From NCBI RefSeq assembly GCF_003116035.1, contig NZ_LGQW01000015.1:1225663-1289662 (forward strand): DNA of 64,000 nucleotides, written 5' to 3'. Under the pieces are notes generated by a model. The model was given only the letters and a program-made list of their open reading frames with translations. It was not told where the DNA came from and searched no databases. The position numbers were made by a program, and so were the translations under genes. Origin of the DNA: Azospirillum sp. TSH64 (GTDB taxonomy: Bacteria > Pseudomonadota > Alphaproteobacteria > Azospirillales > Azospirillaceae). Below, piece by piece: positions 22,795 through 33,469 of this stretch; positions within the stretch are counted from its first letter, which is position 1; each line of letters opens with the position of its first letter.

Positions 22795-23636
22795 CAGATA
22801 AGCCGTTCAAAGGGGGTCGGGTGGCCGAAGAAGCGGCCGGCCAGTTCGCTGACCAGCGCCGCGTCTCCGGTGGTGAAGAATTTCAGGCCACGCTCGGCCG
22901 GGTCAGGGCGGTATTCGGGGTGGCGGTCGAGATACTGCTCCAGCGAACGGGCGGTCAGCGTCGGCTGGCACAGCACTTCCACCCCCGGCGGCAGCGCACG
23001 GGCGAACAGGTGGCGGACCAGCGGGTAATGGGTGCAGCCCAGCACCACCGTGTCCAGCGGCTGGCTGCCCATCTTGTCCAGCAGGACGCGGACATAGTCG
23101 TTCACCGCCGGCTCGATCTCGTCGTCCGACGCGCCGCGCTCGATCAGCGGCACCAGATTGGGGCAGGCCTGCTGCACGACGCGGACGGACGGCGCCCGCT
23201 TGCCGATCTCCCGCGGGAAGGAGCCGGAGTTGACCGTCGCCGCGGTGGCGAAGATGCCGACGCTGCGCGGTTCGGCGAGATGGTCGGGCGGAACGGTGTC
23301 GATCATCCACGGCACGCGGGTGATCGCCTCCACCATCGGCACCAGCACGCCCAGCACGTTGCGGCCGGGATGGGCGGACGGCAGCCATTCCTGCTGGAGC
23401 CGGCGCAGCGCGACGGCCGCGGCGGTGTTGCAGGCGATGATGATCAGCCGGCAGCCCTGGTCGAACAGACGATCCATCCCGGCGATGGTCAGCCGGTAGA
23501 TGTCGTCCTCGCTGCGCGGGCCGTAGGGAGCGGCGGCATGGTCGCCGAGATAGACGAAGGGCCGACCGGGTGCCGCATCCACCAGGGTGCGCAGCACCGT
23601 CAATCCGCCATGTCCTGAATCGAATACACCGATCAA
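22794..23636 (-). CDS. murI: Glutamate racemase
   Basis: MurI interconverts L- and D-glutamate for the peptidoglycan peptide. The 280-residue protein has both catalytic cysteines in their motifs, ACNTAAAVALR and GCTHYPLV, and the opening IGVFDSGHGGLTVLR with the catalytic Asp-Ser. The gene is placed inside the urease operon: its TGA overlaps the ureE ATG by one base, and it follows ureC by about 145 bases filled with a palindromic repeat. Urease assembly has no known need for D-glutamate, so this is probably a positional link rather than a functional one. Confidence 0.96.
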   Translation of the reverse strand: MIGVFDSGHGGLTVLRTLVDAAPGRPFVYLGDHAAAPYGPRSEDDIYRLTIAGMDRLFDQGCRLIIIACNTAAAVALRRLQQEWLPSAHPGRNVLGVLVPMVEAITRVPWMIDTVPPDHLAEPRSVGIFATAATVNSGSFPREIGKRAPSVRVVQQACPNLVPLIERGASDDEIEPAVNDYVRVLLDKMGSQPLDTVVLGCTHYPLVRHLFARALPPGVEVLCQPTLTARSLEQYLDRHPEYRPDPAERGLKFFTTGDAALVSELAGRFFGHPTPFERLI

Positions 23637-23649
23637 CTGCTTGAGCCCT

Positions 23650-23766
23650 ACCGAAAACCCCTTCTCCCCCTGGGGAGAAGGTTGGGATGAGGGGGTTCGG
23701 CGCAGCCGAAAGAGTCCGGCCTGCGCATCCCCCTCACCCTAACCCTCTCCCCGGGGGGGAGAGGGG
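23650..23766. repeat. Composite palindromic intergenic repeat
   Basis: The ureC-murI gap holds three nested hairpins: CCTTCTCC.../...GGAGAAGG, the central TTCGG CGCAG CCGAA (23696-23710) and CCCTCTCCCC/GGGGGAGAGGG, with complementary arms TTGGGATGAGGGGG and CCCCCTCACCCTAA. This is the style of dispersed REP-like elements common in GC-rich proteobacteria. It may attenuate transcription between ureC and murI. Confidence 0.7.
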
Positions 23767-23781
23767 ATAAAAAAATACGCT

Positions 23782-25491
<1,710 letters not shown>

Positions 25492-25517
25492 TGTCGTTCG
25501 CCCTTCCTGTCGGCCCG

Positions 25518-25823
25518 TCAGAGGGCGCCGTTGACCTTGCGGTTGAAGCCGATGACTACCCGGTCGCCGTCATAGGCGACCAGCGTCACGCGCCGGGTCT
25601 GGCCGGGCTCGAAGCGCACCGCCGTCCCGGCCGGAATGTCGAGCCGGAAGCCCCTGGCCTGCTCGCGGTCGAAGGTCAGCGCGCTGTTGGTCTCGTAGAA
25701 ATGGTAGTGCGAACCGACTTGGATCGGGCGGTCGCCGGCATTGGCGACGTCGAGTTCGACGGTGGCACGGCCGTCGTTCAGCACGATCTCGCCGGCCGCC
25801 GGGAAGATTTCACCGGGTTTCAT
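25518..25823 (-). CDS. ureB: Urease beta subunit
   Basis: The 101-residue structural beta subunit of urease. The opening [46 protein letters not shown] is highly typical; GSHYHF contacts UreC near the active site. It lies 13 bases after ureA and 26 before ureC, in a tight structural-gene block. No fusion with ureA is present, unlike in Helicobacter. Confidence 0.99.
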   Translation of the reverse strand: MKPGEIFPAAGEIVLNDGRATVELDVANAGDRPIQVGSHYHFYETNSALTFDREQARGFRLDIPAGTAVRFEPGQTRRVTLVAYDGDRVVIGFNRKVNGAL

Positions 25824-25836
25824 CGGGCATCCCCTC

Positions 25837-26139
25837 TCAACGGATCGGCTGGTGGACGGTGACGAGCTTGGTACCGTCGGGGAAGGTCGCCTCGACTTGG
25901 ATGTCGTGGATCATCTCGGGGATGCCCTCCATCACCTGATCGCGGGTCAGCACGGTGGCACCGTCCCGCATCAGTTCTGCCACCGTGCGGCCGTCTCGCG
26001 CACCCTCCACCACGTAATCGGTGATGAGGGCGACCGCCTCCGGGTGGTTCAGCTTGACGCCGCGCTCCAGCCGCCGCCGCGCCACCATCGCCGCCATCGC
26101 GACGAGCAGCTTGTCCTTCTCGCGCCCTGTCAGGTTCAT
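25837..26139 (-). CDS. ureA: Urease gamma subunit
   Basis: The 100-residue gamma subunit of urease, opening [39 protein letters not shown] as expected for the family and ending [15 protein letters not shown]. The frame continues upstream to 26247, but the ATG at 26139 matches the family N-terminus. It follows ureD by 123 bases and begins the structural block ureA-ureB-ureC. Confidence 0.98.
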   Translation of the reverse strand: MNLTGREKDKLLVAMAAMVARRRLERGVKLNHPEAVALITDYVVEGARDGRTVAELMRDGATVLTRDQVMEGIPEMIHDIQVEATFPDGTKLVTVHQPIR

Positions 26140-26262
26140 CGGGGGATTGCCCTTTCGCCGCCCTGTTCGTTGCCGGCGATTATGCCACGCCGGGACGGCA
26201 CGCCAAGTGCGTCGTATGACGTAGAGGGTTGAAAGTGCTGGCGCCAAAGCTCGGGCAGCGCC

Positions 26263-27168
26263 TCACACCTCCCACAGCCGCGGCAGGCGGGTGGGCAGAC
26301 CCGCGGCTTCGGCGCGCAGGCCCGACCACAGCGCCGCATAGGCGCGCCGCACGGTGCGGGCATCGCCGCCGAGGATGCGGACGATCAGCAGGCCGTCCAG
26401 CGCGGTGGCGCCGATGCGGGCGCCCTCGATCGGCTCGGCCAGCGCGCGGACCGCATCGAGGTGGCGGGCGGCGTCGGGAGCGGCATGGAGAAGGGTGGCG
26501 CAGGCGGCGGCGCCACCGAAGCCGGCGGGATGGGCCAGCGCCTCGGCGATGTCGTCGTCCAGATGCAGGGCGTCGGCCCAGACCAAGCGGCCGTCGCGGG
26601 CAACCTCCCAGGCGTCGCGGATCAGGCCGCGGGTGACCGTCTCGCCGAAGGCGGCGCGGCCGAAGACCAGCATCTCGCCGGCGATGGCGCGGCCGTCGCC
26701 CGACAAATCGATCCGGGTCAGGCGGCGCAGGCGGGAGCCTTCGAAGACGATGGCTTCCTGCGGCATCCATTCCAGCCAGCCGCCCTCCTCCACCGACAGG
26801 GCGGTGTCGATGCGGCAGTCTGCGCCGGTGGAGCGATAGACCTTCTCGGCCGCCTGGGTGGTGATCAGCGCCCTGGCGCCGGCCCCGACGGACAGGGCGA
26901 TGTCCATGCGGTCGCCACCGACCATTCCGCCCGAGGTTGTGGCGAGCACCGCGATGGGAAGGTCGTCCCGGCGCGGCGTCGGCATCAGCACCCGCAGCGG
27001 GTCATGGTGGTAAAGCGTCGCCAGCCGGGTCTCGCCGTGGCGATGCTCGAAGCGGACGGTGGCGGCGCCATGGACGGCGACCTTCTTTTCCTCGCGCGCC
27101 GTTTCTCCGCCCGCCGACTCTTCCGGCCTGTCGGCCACCGCCACCTGAACCAAGCGCCCGCTCCTCAC
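26263..27168 (-). CDS. ureD: Urease accessory protein UreD (UreH)
   Basis: UreD binds apo-urease and, with UreF and UreG, channels nickel to the active site. The product of about 300 residues contains the family signatures TTSGGMVGGDR (near 78-88), TTQAAEKVYRS and EWMPQEAIVFEGSRLRR. The start is not certain: GTG 27168 is used, but TTG 27153 has AGGAG seven bases upstream and may be the true start. It is the first ure gene and lies 57 bases after the stop of a response-regulator gene on the same strand, which may be co-transcribed. Confidence 0.95.
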   Translation of the reverse strand: MRSGRLVQVAVADRPEESAGGETAREEKKVAVHGAATVRFEHRHGETRLATLYHHDPLRVLMPTPRRDDLPIAVLATTSGGMVGGDRMDIALSVGAGARALITTQAAEKVYRSTGADCRIDTALSVEEGGWLEWMPQEAIVFEGSRLRRLTRIDLSGDGRAIAGEMLVFGRAAFGETVTRGLIRDAWEVARDGRLVWADALHLDDDIAEALAHPAGFGGAAACATLLHAAPDAARHLDAVRALAEPIEGARIGATALDGLLIVRILGGDARTVRRAYAALWSGLRAEAAGLPTRLPRLWEV

Positions 27169-27225
27169 TGGATCATAGGGTCGCCAGTCTGCCGGAAGCG
27201 GGGCCGTTCAGGCAATGCGGACTCT

Positions 27226-27945
27226 TCAGCCTTCTCCGGTGAAGCAGCCGTTGCGGGCGGCGACCACCGCCACCTGGGTGCGGTTGCGCACGCCGAGCTT
27301 CTGCATGATGGCGCGCACATGCACCTTCACCGTGCCTTCCAGCACGCCAAGGCCGCGGGCGATCTCCTTGTTGGAGTGGCCGGCCAGCAAAAGCTCGAAC
27401 ACGTCGCGCTGGCGGTCGGTCAGCCGGTCCAGGATGTCGTCGTTGCCGCGCGGCCCCTCGGCCAGCGCCCCGTTCAGCACGGCACGCGGCAGCGGCAGGA
27501 AGATGTCGCCGCTGAGCGCCAGCGAGATGGCATGCTCCAGCACCTCCGGCGGGCTGGTCTTCAGCACATAGCCGCGGGCGCCCATGCGGACGCTGTCGAC
27601 GATGTCGGCCACCTCGTCGGAGTTGGTCAGGATCAGGACCGGTACCTCGCCCAGAGCCTCCTTCAGACGGCGCAGTCCGGCGATGGCGCCACCGCCCGCG
27701 TCATCCTCATCCACGCGCGGCGGGCCGGGGTCGTACAGGACAAGGGCCAGCTCGGGAGTCTGGCGGCCGATGTTCAGCGCTTCATCCAACGACCCGGCCT
27801 CCAGCACGCGCGTCCCAGGACAGATCTCGCCGATGGACAGCGCGAAGCCATGGCGGACCATCGGCTGCTCGTCGACCACCAGAAAAATCCGCGTGGGATT
27901 GCCCGCGCTACGCGAACCACCGCGCGCTTGAAGCTCGAACTCCAT
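27226..27945 (-). CDS. NarL/FixJ-type response regulator
   Basis: A 239-residue regulator with an N-terminal receiver (about 18-140: acidic pair in VVDEQP, phosphoacceptor-like Asp in VLYDPG, conserved Lys in YVLKTSPPE) and a C-terminal LuxR helix-turn-helix (about 172-230: LTDRQRDVFELLLAGHSNKEIARGLGVLEGTVKVHV). It would bind DNA after phosphorylation by an unidentified kinase. It lies directly upstream of ureD in the same orientation, making the urease genes a candidate target. It is divergent from a related regulator at 28337. Confidence 0.92.
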   Translation of the reverse strand: MEFELQARGGSRSAGNPTRIFLVVDEQPMVRHGFALSIGEICPGTRVLEAGSLDEALNIGRQTPELALVLYDPGPPRVDEDDAGGGAIAGLRRLKEALGEVPVLILTNSDEVADIVDSVRMGARGYVLKTSPPEVLEHAISLALSGDIFLPLPRAVLNGALAEGPRGNDDILDRLTDRQRDVFELLLAGHSNKEIARGLGVLEGTVKVHVRAIMQKLGVRNRTQVAVVAARNGCFTGEG

Positions 27946-28192
27946 CGTGTCCCCTTATTCTCAGCGGACCGCTCCTCAGTTAGGGCCAAGAACACCAAAA
28001 AGCCCCAATGGGAAAGCGGTTCATTCGCGCCGCTCCTTGGCGCAGCTACCCCTAAATATCGAATGAATGGATCTACGATCATTTTCACCGCAAATCCGAT
28101 CTATTGGCTGTGACTTTCCTGTTCTCACCTTGCGCTGTTGGTTAATGAACCGTATAAATCATCGCAGCATGAAGCGTAAAGCCCGCTGTTCC

Positions 28193-28206
28193 GAACAATA
28201 TTGTTC
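28193..28206. promoter_or_regulatory. Palindrome GAACAATATTGTTC
   Basis: A perfect 14-base palindrome, flanked more widely by CCGAAC (28191-28196) and GTTCGG (28218-28223). Dimeric LuxR-type regulators bind such sites, so it may be an autoregulatory operator for one of the two flanking regulators. Confidence 0.45.
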
Positions 28207-28232
28207 TAATTTTCTATGTTCGGAGTCCGTGC

Positions 28233-28260
28233 GGACCGGGCCAACCGGTCCGGTCCTTTT
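28233..28260 (+). terminator. Terminator-like hairpin in the leader of the 28337 regulator
   Basis: GGACCGG (28233-28239) and CCGGTCC (28245-28251) form a perfect 7-bp stem with loop GCCAA, followed by GGTCCTTTT. It lies about 80 bases before the start codon, so it would act as an attenuator if transcription starts upstream. A second imperfect hairpin lies next to the ribosome site GGAGG. Confidence 0.45.
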
Positions 28261-28336
28261 CCTGGACCTTCAGGCACGGAACAAAAGGGGGGATCGCCGC
28301 TGCCCGGAAAAAGGGCGGCTCAGCGGAGGATGATCG

Positions 28337-29005
28337 ATGACGACATGGACTGTAATGCTGGTCGACCACGACCGGCTGTTTTCTGCGGCACTGGCAACGC
28401 TGATCGGCGGCGGCCCCTTCCGGGTCAGCACCCACGCGGCCAGCGCCGACGACGCGCTCGACCTGATTGCCGACGGCGAGGAACCCGACCTGATCGTGCT
28501 GGCGCTGCAGGATGGCATGCCGGAGGAGATTGCCGGCATCCGGAGGTTGCGTGACGGCACCTCCGCCCGGATTGCCGTGCTGGCCGATACCATCGCCGAC
28601 CGCAGCCTGTCGCAGTCGCTGAAGGCCGGCGCCGACGCCTATCTGAACAAGAGCATGTCGAGCGAGAGCCTGCTGCGCTCCCTGCGGCTGGTGATGCTGG
28701 GCGAGGTGGTCTATCCCACCCATGTCGCCGGCCTGCTGATGGCCGCCGCCAACGAACGGCCGCAGCACAACCCCATCCCGATCACCATGCCGCCCAGCGG
28801 CGACCTGTCGAAGCGTGAGGTCCAGATCCTGCGTTGCCTGCTGGCCGGCCAATCGAACAAGGCCATCGCGCGCAACCTGCACATCACCGAATCGACGGTG
28901 AAGATGCATTTCAAGAATGTGATGCGGAAGATCAACGCACAGAACCGGACGCAGGCCGCGGTGTGGGCCATCCAGAACGGCTTGTCGCCGCTGGTGACGG
29001 CGTAG
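28337..29005 (+). CDS. LuxR-type regulator with degenerate receiver domain
   Basis: A 222-residue protein built like NarL/FixJ regulators: a receiver-like domain (1-125) and a C-terminal LuxR helix-turn-helix (about 155-215: LSKREVQILRCLLAGQSNKAIARNLHITESTVKMHFKNVMRKI). The strand that normally ends in the phosphoacceptor reads DLIVLALQDG, with Ala56 in place of Asp, while the acidic pair (VDHD) and the lysine (LNKS) remain. It is therefore probably not phosphorylated and works as an orphan regulator. It is divergent from the urease-linked regulator and starts after GGAGG. Confidence 0.88.
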   Translation: MTTWTVMLVDHDRLFSAALATLIGGGPFRVSTHAASADDALDLIADGEEPDLIVLALQDGMPEEIAGIRRLRDGTSARIAVLADTIADRSLSQSLKAGADAYLNKSMSSESLLRSLRLVMLGEVVYPTHVAGLLMAAANERPQHNPIPITMPPSGDLSKREVQILRCLLAGQSNKAIARNLHITESTVKMHFKNVMRKINAQNRTQAAVWAIQNGLSPLVTA

Positions 29006-29013
29006 GTTCTGGT

Positions 29014-29086
29014 TGGGGGAGGAATTCCCCCTCCCTTCCCATGTTTCGCATGGGCTCCTTCCCTCCCCCGCATCGCGGGAGAGGGA
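29014..29086. repeat. Cluster of short hairpins between convergent genes
   Basis: Three small stems occur in a row: GGGGGA.../...TTCCCCC, CCCATG/CATGGG (29038-29054) and CCCGC/GCGGG (29067-29079), in CCCTCCC-rich sequence like the repeat at 23650. It lies between the converging regulator and PfpI genes and may terminate both. Confidence 0.5.
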
Positions 29087-29110
29087 TAGGCAGGGAGCAA
29101 ATCTGCGCCC

Positions 29111-29683
29111 TTACTCCGCCGCGTGGCGATGACCGGCGTGGCGGCCTTCGCTGAACTCCTCGATCATCTTGCGGCAGAAGGCCGGAATGTCGTCCGGCTT
29201 GCGCGACGTAACCAGCCCGTGGTCGGTCACCACCTGCTCGTCCACCCAGTTGGCGCCGGCGTTGCGCAGGTCGGTCTGCAAGGACGGCCAGGAGGTCATG
29301 CGCTTGCCGCGCACGCCGCCGGCATCGATCAGCGTCCAGGGGCCGTGGCAGATCGCGGCGATGGGGCGGCCGGTCTCCACGAAGCTCTTCACGAATTCGA
29401 TCGCCTTCGGCTCCAGCCGCAGCGAATCCGGGTTCATCACCCCGCCCGGCAGCAGCAGCGCGTCGTAACGTCCGGCATCGGCCTGATCGAGCGCGACGTC
29501 GACATCGACCATGTCGCCGCGGTCATGGTGATTCCAGCCCTGAATCTGCCCGCTCTTGGGGGCGACCACATGAACGGTGGCGCCGGCATCGCGCAGCGCC
29601 TTCACCGGTTCGGTCAGTTCCACCTGTTCAAAGCCGTCGGTGGCGAGCACGGCAACGGTCTTTCCATCGAGTTTCTGAGCCAT
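29111..29683 (-). CDS. DJ-1/PfpI family protein
   Basis: A 190-residue protein of the type 1 glutamine-amidotransferase-like (PfpI/YhbO) family. The nucleophile elbow AICHGPW with the conserved Cys and His, the acidic GFEQVELTEPVKAL near the N-terminus and LLLPGGVMNPDSLR are all typical. Relatives have been described as proteases or as deglycases of glycated proteins and nucleotides; the exact activity is debated. Start ATG 29683 was chosen over an upstream ATG at 29719. It is divergent from a small secreted protein gene. Confidence 0.92.
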   Translation of the reverse strand: MAQKLDGKTVAVLATDGFEQVELTEPVKALRDAGATVHVVAPKSGQIQGWNHHDRGDMVDVDVALDQADAGRYDALLLPGGVMNPDSLRLEPKAIEFVKSFVETGRPIAAICHGPWTLIDAGGVRGKRMTSWPSLQTDLRNAGANWVDEQVVTDHGLVTSRKPDDIPAFCRKMIEEFSEGRHAGHRHAAE

Positions 29684-29815
29684 CGAGGCACGTCCTTCAC
29701 TGAGGGTCATGCCGCACAAACCGGATTACCCCTGGATGGTTCCCTGGGAACCGTTCCGCAATTCCCATGTTGATTGTGACATACGAGACACACATCAGCG
29801 ATGGGAGCCGAAATC

Positions 29816-30172
29816 ATGAGGTTCCAGACCCTGTTGGCCGGCCTTGCGCTGGCGGCAACCCTGCCATTCGCCCATATCGAGTCGGCTCAGGCCGCGGATC
29901 CGCGCGGCGGCGACGACCTCGTCGGGCTCGAAGTGACCGGTCTGCTCGGCGAGGAGCTGGGCCAGATCGTTTCCGTTTCGCCCAGCGCCGACGGCAAGGA
30001 CACCAGCATCCTGGTCGAGGCCAGCGGCATGCTGGATGTCGGCCACCGGTTCTTCACCGTCCGCCGCTCGCAGCTGTCGGCTGGCGAGGACGAGGACACG
30101 GTGACCTACAAGAAGACCGCGCAGGATGTGATTCGCCGTCTTCACACCGACACCCAGGTGGCGGAGCGCTGA
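29816..30172 (+). CDS. Small secreted protein, possibly PRC-barrel-like
   Basis: A 118-residue protein with a clear signal peptide (MRFQTLLAGLALAATLPFAHIESAQA, cleavage near AQA/AD). The mature part GDDLVGLEVTGLLGEELGQIVSVSPS resembles the first strands of a PRC-barrel, but the match is partial. The ATG at 29816 is preceded by GGGAG; ATG 29801 is the alternative. It stands alone, converging on DUF2948. Function unknown. Confidence 0.75.
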   Translation: MRFQTLLAGLALAATLPFAHIESAQAADPRGGDDLVGLEVTGLLGEELGQIVSVSPSADGKDTSILVEASGMLDVGHRFFTVRRSQLSAGEDEDTVTYKKTAQDVIRRLHTDTQVAER

Positions 30173-30203
30173 ACACCTGCGCTCCGGACCAGCCGCGAAG
30201 CGG

Positions 30204-30674
30204 TCAGGCCGGTTCGTCGGGGTGACAGGGTTTGCAGCCGGTGGGCCAGGGCTCGCCCAGATCCTCCACCATCACGCGCCAGGACGGCGCATCCAGCCGG
30301 ACGCAGCCGCCGCCGGCGAAATGCAGGGCGACACCGCCCTCCACTGTCTCCATCGACAGCAGTTCCATGATGCGGCCGCGCTCCTTCAGGTCGAAGCCGC
30401 GCAGCTTGGCACCGGTGACCCCCTCCACCCGCAGGCCGCAATGGACCCGCTCGTAGGGGGCCAGATCGTCATCATCGGCGGACGGGCCGGGGCGCGGACT
30501 GTCGGCGGCCTCCCAGCGGAAGCGGTTGACGACCATGACGAACCGCTTCTCGTCGGGCTGGAAGCACATGTCGCCGACCGGCAGGATGGCGTCCTGCAGG
30601 CAGGCGGAGACGACCTTCAGATCCTCCTCGTCTTCGGCGCGCAGGCGGATCGGGGTCATGGCTGGGGCCGTCAT
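30204..30674 (-). CDS. DUF2948 family protein
   Basis: A 156-residue protein that opens with PIRLRAEDEEDLKVVSACLQDAILPVGDMCFQPDEKRFVMVVNRFRWE, the hallmark of the alphaproteobacterial DUF2948 family. Function is unknown. In many alphaproteobacteria this gene lies between murA and hisD; here murA is 63 bases upstream in the same orientation, but hisD is not downstream. The C-terminus holds two cysteines (TGCKPCHPDEPA) that might bind metal. Start ATG 30674 was preferred over 30659 and 30737. Confidence 0.88.
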   Translation of the reverse strand: MTAPAMTPIRLRAEDEEDLKVVSACLQDAILPVGDMCFQPDEKRFVMVVNRFRWEAADSPRPGPSADDDDLAPYERVHCGLRVEGVTGAKLRGFDLKERGRIMELLSMETVEGGVALHFAGGGCVRLDAPSWRVMVEDLGEPWPTGCKPCHPDEPA

Positions 30675-30737
30675 GTTCGGGGGCACCTCTCGGGAAAGGC
30701 CAACCTCAGGGGATGGCGGGAGGGGCGCCCCCGCCAT

Positions 30738-32030
<1,293 letters not shown>

Positions 32031-32081
32031 GGACCTGTTTCTTTCGCGGATACGCTTTTGAAGGCGTTCAGAGAGGAGTGC

Positions 32082-32636
32082 TCAGAGCCGGGGCAGCGTG
32101 ACGCCCTTCTGCCCCATGTATTTGCCGGACTTGTCGGCGTAGGACACCTCGCACACGCTGTCGCCCTTCAGGAACAGGAACTGGCACAGTCCCTCGTTCG
32201 CATAGACCTTGGCGGGCAGCGGGGTGGTGTTGGAGATCTCCAGCGTGACGTGTCCTTCCCACTCCGGCTCCAGCGGGGTGACGTTCACGATCAGGCCGCA
32301 GCGCGCGTAAGTGCTCTTGCCCAGGCAGATGACCAGGACGTCGCGCGGGATGCGGAAATATTCCACCGTGCGGGCCAGCGCGAAGCTGTTCGGCGGGATG
32401 ATGCAGACCTCGGTCTTGCGGTCGACGAAGCTCGAATCGTCGAAGCGCTTCGGGTCGACGATGGCGTTGTCGACGTTGGTGAAAATCTTGAACTCGTCGG
32501 CGACCCGGGCGTCGTAGCCGTAGGACGACACGCCGTAGGAAATCACGCCTTCGCGCTTCTGGGTCTCGACGAAGGGCTCGATCATGCCCTTGGTCTCGGC
32601 CATCTCGCGGATCCAGCTGTCCGGCATGATGCCCAT
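32082..32636 (-). CDS. dcd: dCTP deaminase
   Basis: Dcd deaminates dCTP to dUTP, feeding dTMP synthesis. The 184-residue length and motifs match: [18 protein letters not shown], the catalytic [21 protein letters not shown] and the [31 protein letters not shown] region containing the active-site Glu. The start ATG 32636 has AAGGAG ten bases upstream; ATG 32627 and an upstream extension are less likely. It is divergent from the GNAT gene and heads dcd-murA-DUF2948. Confidence 0.97.
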   Translation of the reverse strand: MGIMPDSWIREMAETKGMIEPFVETQKREGVISYGVSSYGYDARVADEFKIFTNVDNAIVDPKRFDDSSFVDRKTEVCIIPPNSFALARTVEYFRIPRDVLVICLGKSTYARCGLIVNVTPLEPEWEGHVTLEISNTTPLPAKVYANEGLCQFLFLKGDSVCEVSYADKSGKYMGQKGVTLPRL

Positions 32637-32801
32637 CGCGGGGGTACTCCTTGGCGTATCGATTGGATGGAGGGGTCGTGAAGGCTGGTTTGTAGCCGAG
32701 CACGCGGCGGCGCTCAAGGAAAGGTGGGCCGCTTGGCGCGCATGGACGGTTCTTTATCACGGCGCTGGTCTTCGCCGCCGCGGCGTCTAAGCTCGGCATC
32801 C

Positions 32802-33233
32802 ATGAGCCAGAACTTCATCCTGTCCGTGACGGACACCCCCGCCCCGGCCGACCTGGCCGGAATCTACGAGGGCCTGCGCGCCTACAACGAGGCGTCGCTC
32901 GGCCGCGCCTATGACCGCCGCGATCTGGTGGTTGCCGCCCGCGACACGGACGGCGCGTTGAAGGGCGGTCTGGTCGGCTACACCAACTGGGACTGGCTGT
33001 ATGTCGACCTGCTGTGGGTGGACGACTCCACGCGCGGCAGCGGTCTCGGCGGCCGGTTGCTGGCCGCGGCGGAGGCGGAGGCCAAGGCCCGCGGCTGCCG
33101 CTGGTCGCGGCTCTACACCTACGATTTCCAGGCGCCCGGCTTCTACCCGAAGCAGGGCTACGAAGTCTGGGCGGAGATGGAGGGTTATCCGCCGGGGCAC
33201 AGGCAGATCTGGTTCAGGAAGGATTTGGCCTGA
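32802..33233 (+). CDS. GNAT family N-acetyltransferase
   Basis: A 143-residue GCN5-related acetyltransferase. The acetyl-CoA pyrophosphate loop is RGSGLGGRLL (about 82-91), followed by the helix AAEAEAKARGC and a C-terminal FYPKQGYEVWAEMEGYPPGHRQIWFRK, in which the last strand pairs as in the family. The substrate is unknown. The ATG at 32802 was chosen; the frame is open a little further upstream. It is followed by an inverted repeat. Confidence 0.9.
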   Translation: MSQNFILSVTDTPAPADLAGIYEGLRAYNEASLGRAYDRRDLVVAARDTDGALKGGLVGYTNWDWLYVDLLWVDDSTRGSGLGGRLLAAAEAEAKARGCRWSRLYTYDFQAPGFYPKQGYEVWAEMEGYPPGHRQIWFRKDLA

Positions 33234-33249
33234 ACGGTTTGGCCTGGGC

Positions 33250-33290
33250 GGAATCGTCCCTCCCCCCAAGCACGGGAGAGGGACGATTCC
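33250..33290. terminator. 13-bp inverted repeat downstream of the GNAT gene
   Basis: GGAATCGTCCCTC (33250-33262) and GAGGGACGATTCC (33278-33290) are perfect complements separated by 15 bases. It lies between the converging GNAT gene and the small gene ending at 33301. It may be a terminator for both, although no T-run is present. Confidence 0.55.
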
Positions 33291-33300
33291 GGGAGAGGGA

Positions 33301-33447
33301 CTATTCCCCCCGCTGCCGCGCCTGTTCCTTGCGCTTGCGCAGGTTCTCGCGCAGGCGGGCGGCAAGGCGTTCGTCGCGGCCCGATGCCGCCGGCTTCGGC
33401 TTCACCGGGGCCGGCGGCGGGGCCGAGGTTTCGGCGGTGTCGTCCAT
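33301..33447 (-). CDS. Small uncharacterised protein (48 residues)
   Basis: A 48-residue reading frame from ATG 33447 to TAG 33301. It encodes a Pro/Ala-rich N-terminus (MDDTAETSAPPPAPVKPKPA) and a strongly basic amphipathic C-terminal helix (DERLAARLRENLRKRKEQARQRGE) that could bind nucleic acid or membrane. It begins 22 bases after the stop of the 112-residue gene upstream, so both may be translated from one message. Not recognised as a named family; the gene call rests on codon pattern and position. Confidence 0.55.
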   Translation of the reverse strand: MDDTAETSAPPPAPVKPKPAASGRDERLAARLRENLRKRKEQARQRGE

Positions 33448-33469
33448 CGGCGCGGCTCCGCCCCGGATG

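Larger units (their letters stand above)
27946..28336. other. Divergent intergenic region between two LuxR-type regulators
   Basis: About 390 bases, clearly more AT-rich than its surroundings around 28030-28220, with no gene. It must hold the promoters for both regulators. The notable elements are a perfect palindrome at 28193-28206 and a terminator-like hairpin at 28233-28260, described separately. Confidence 0.6.
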
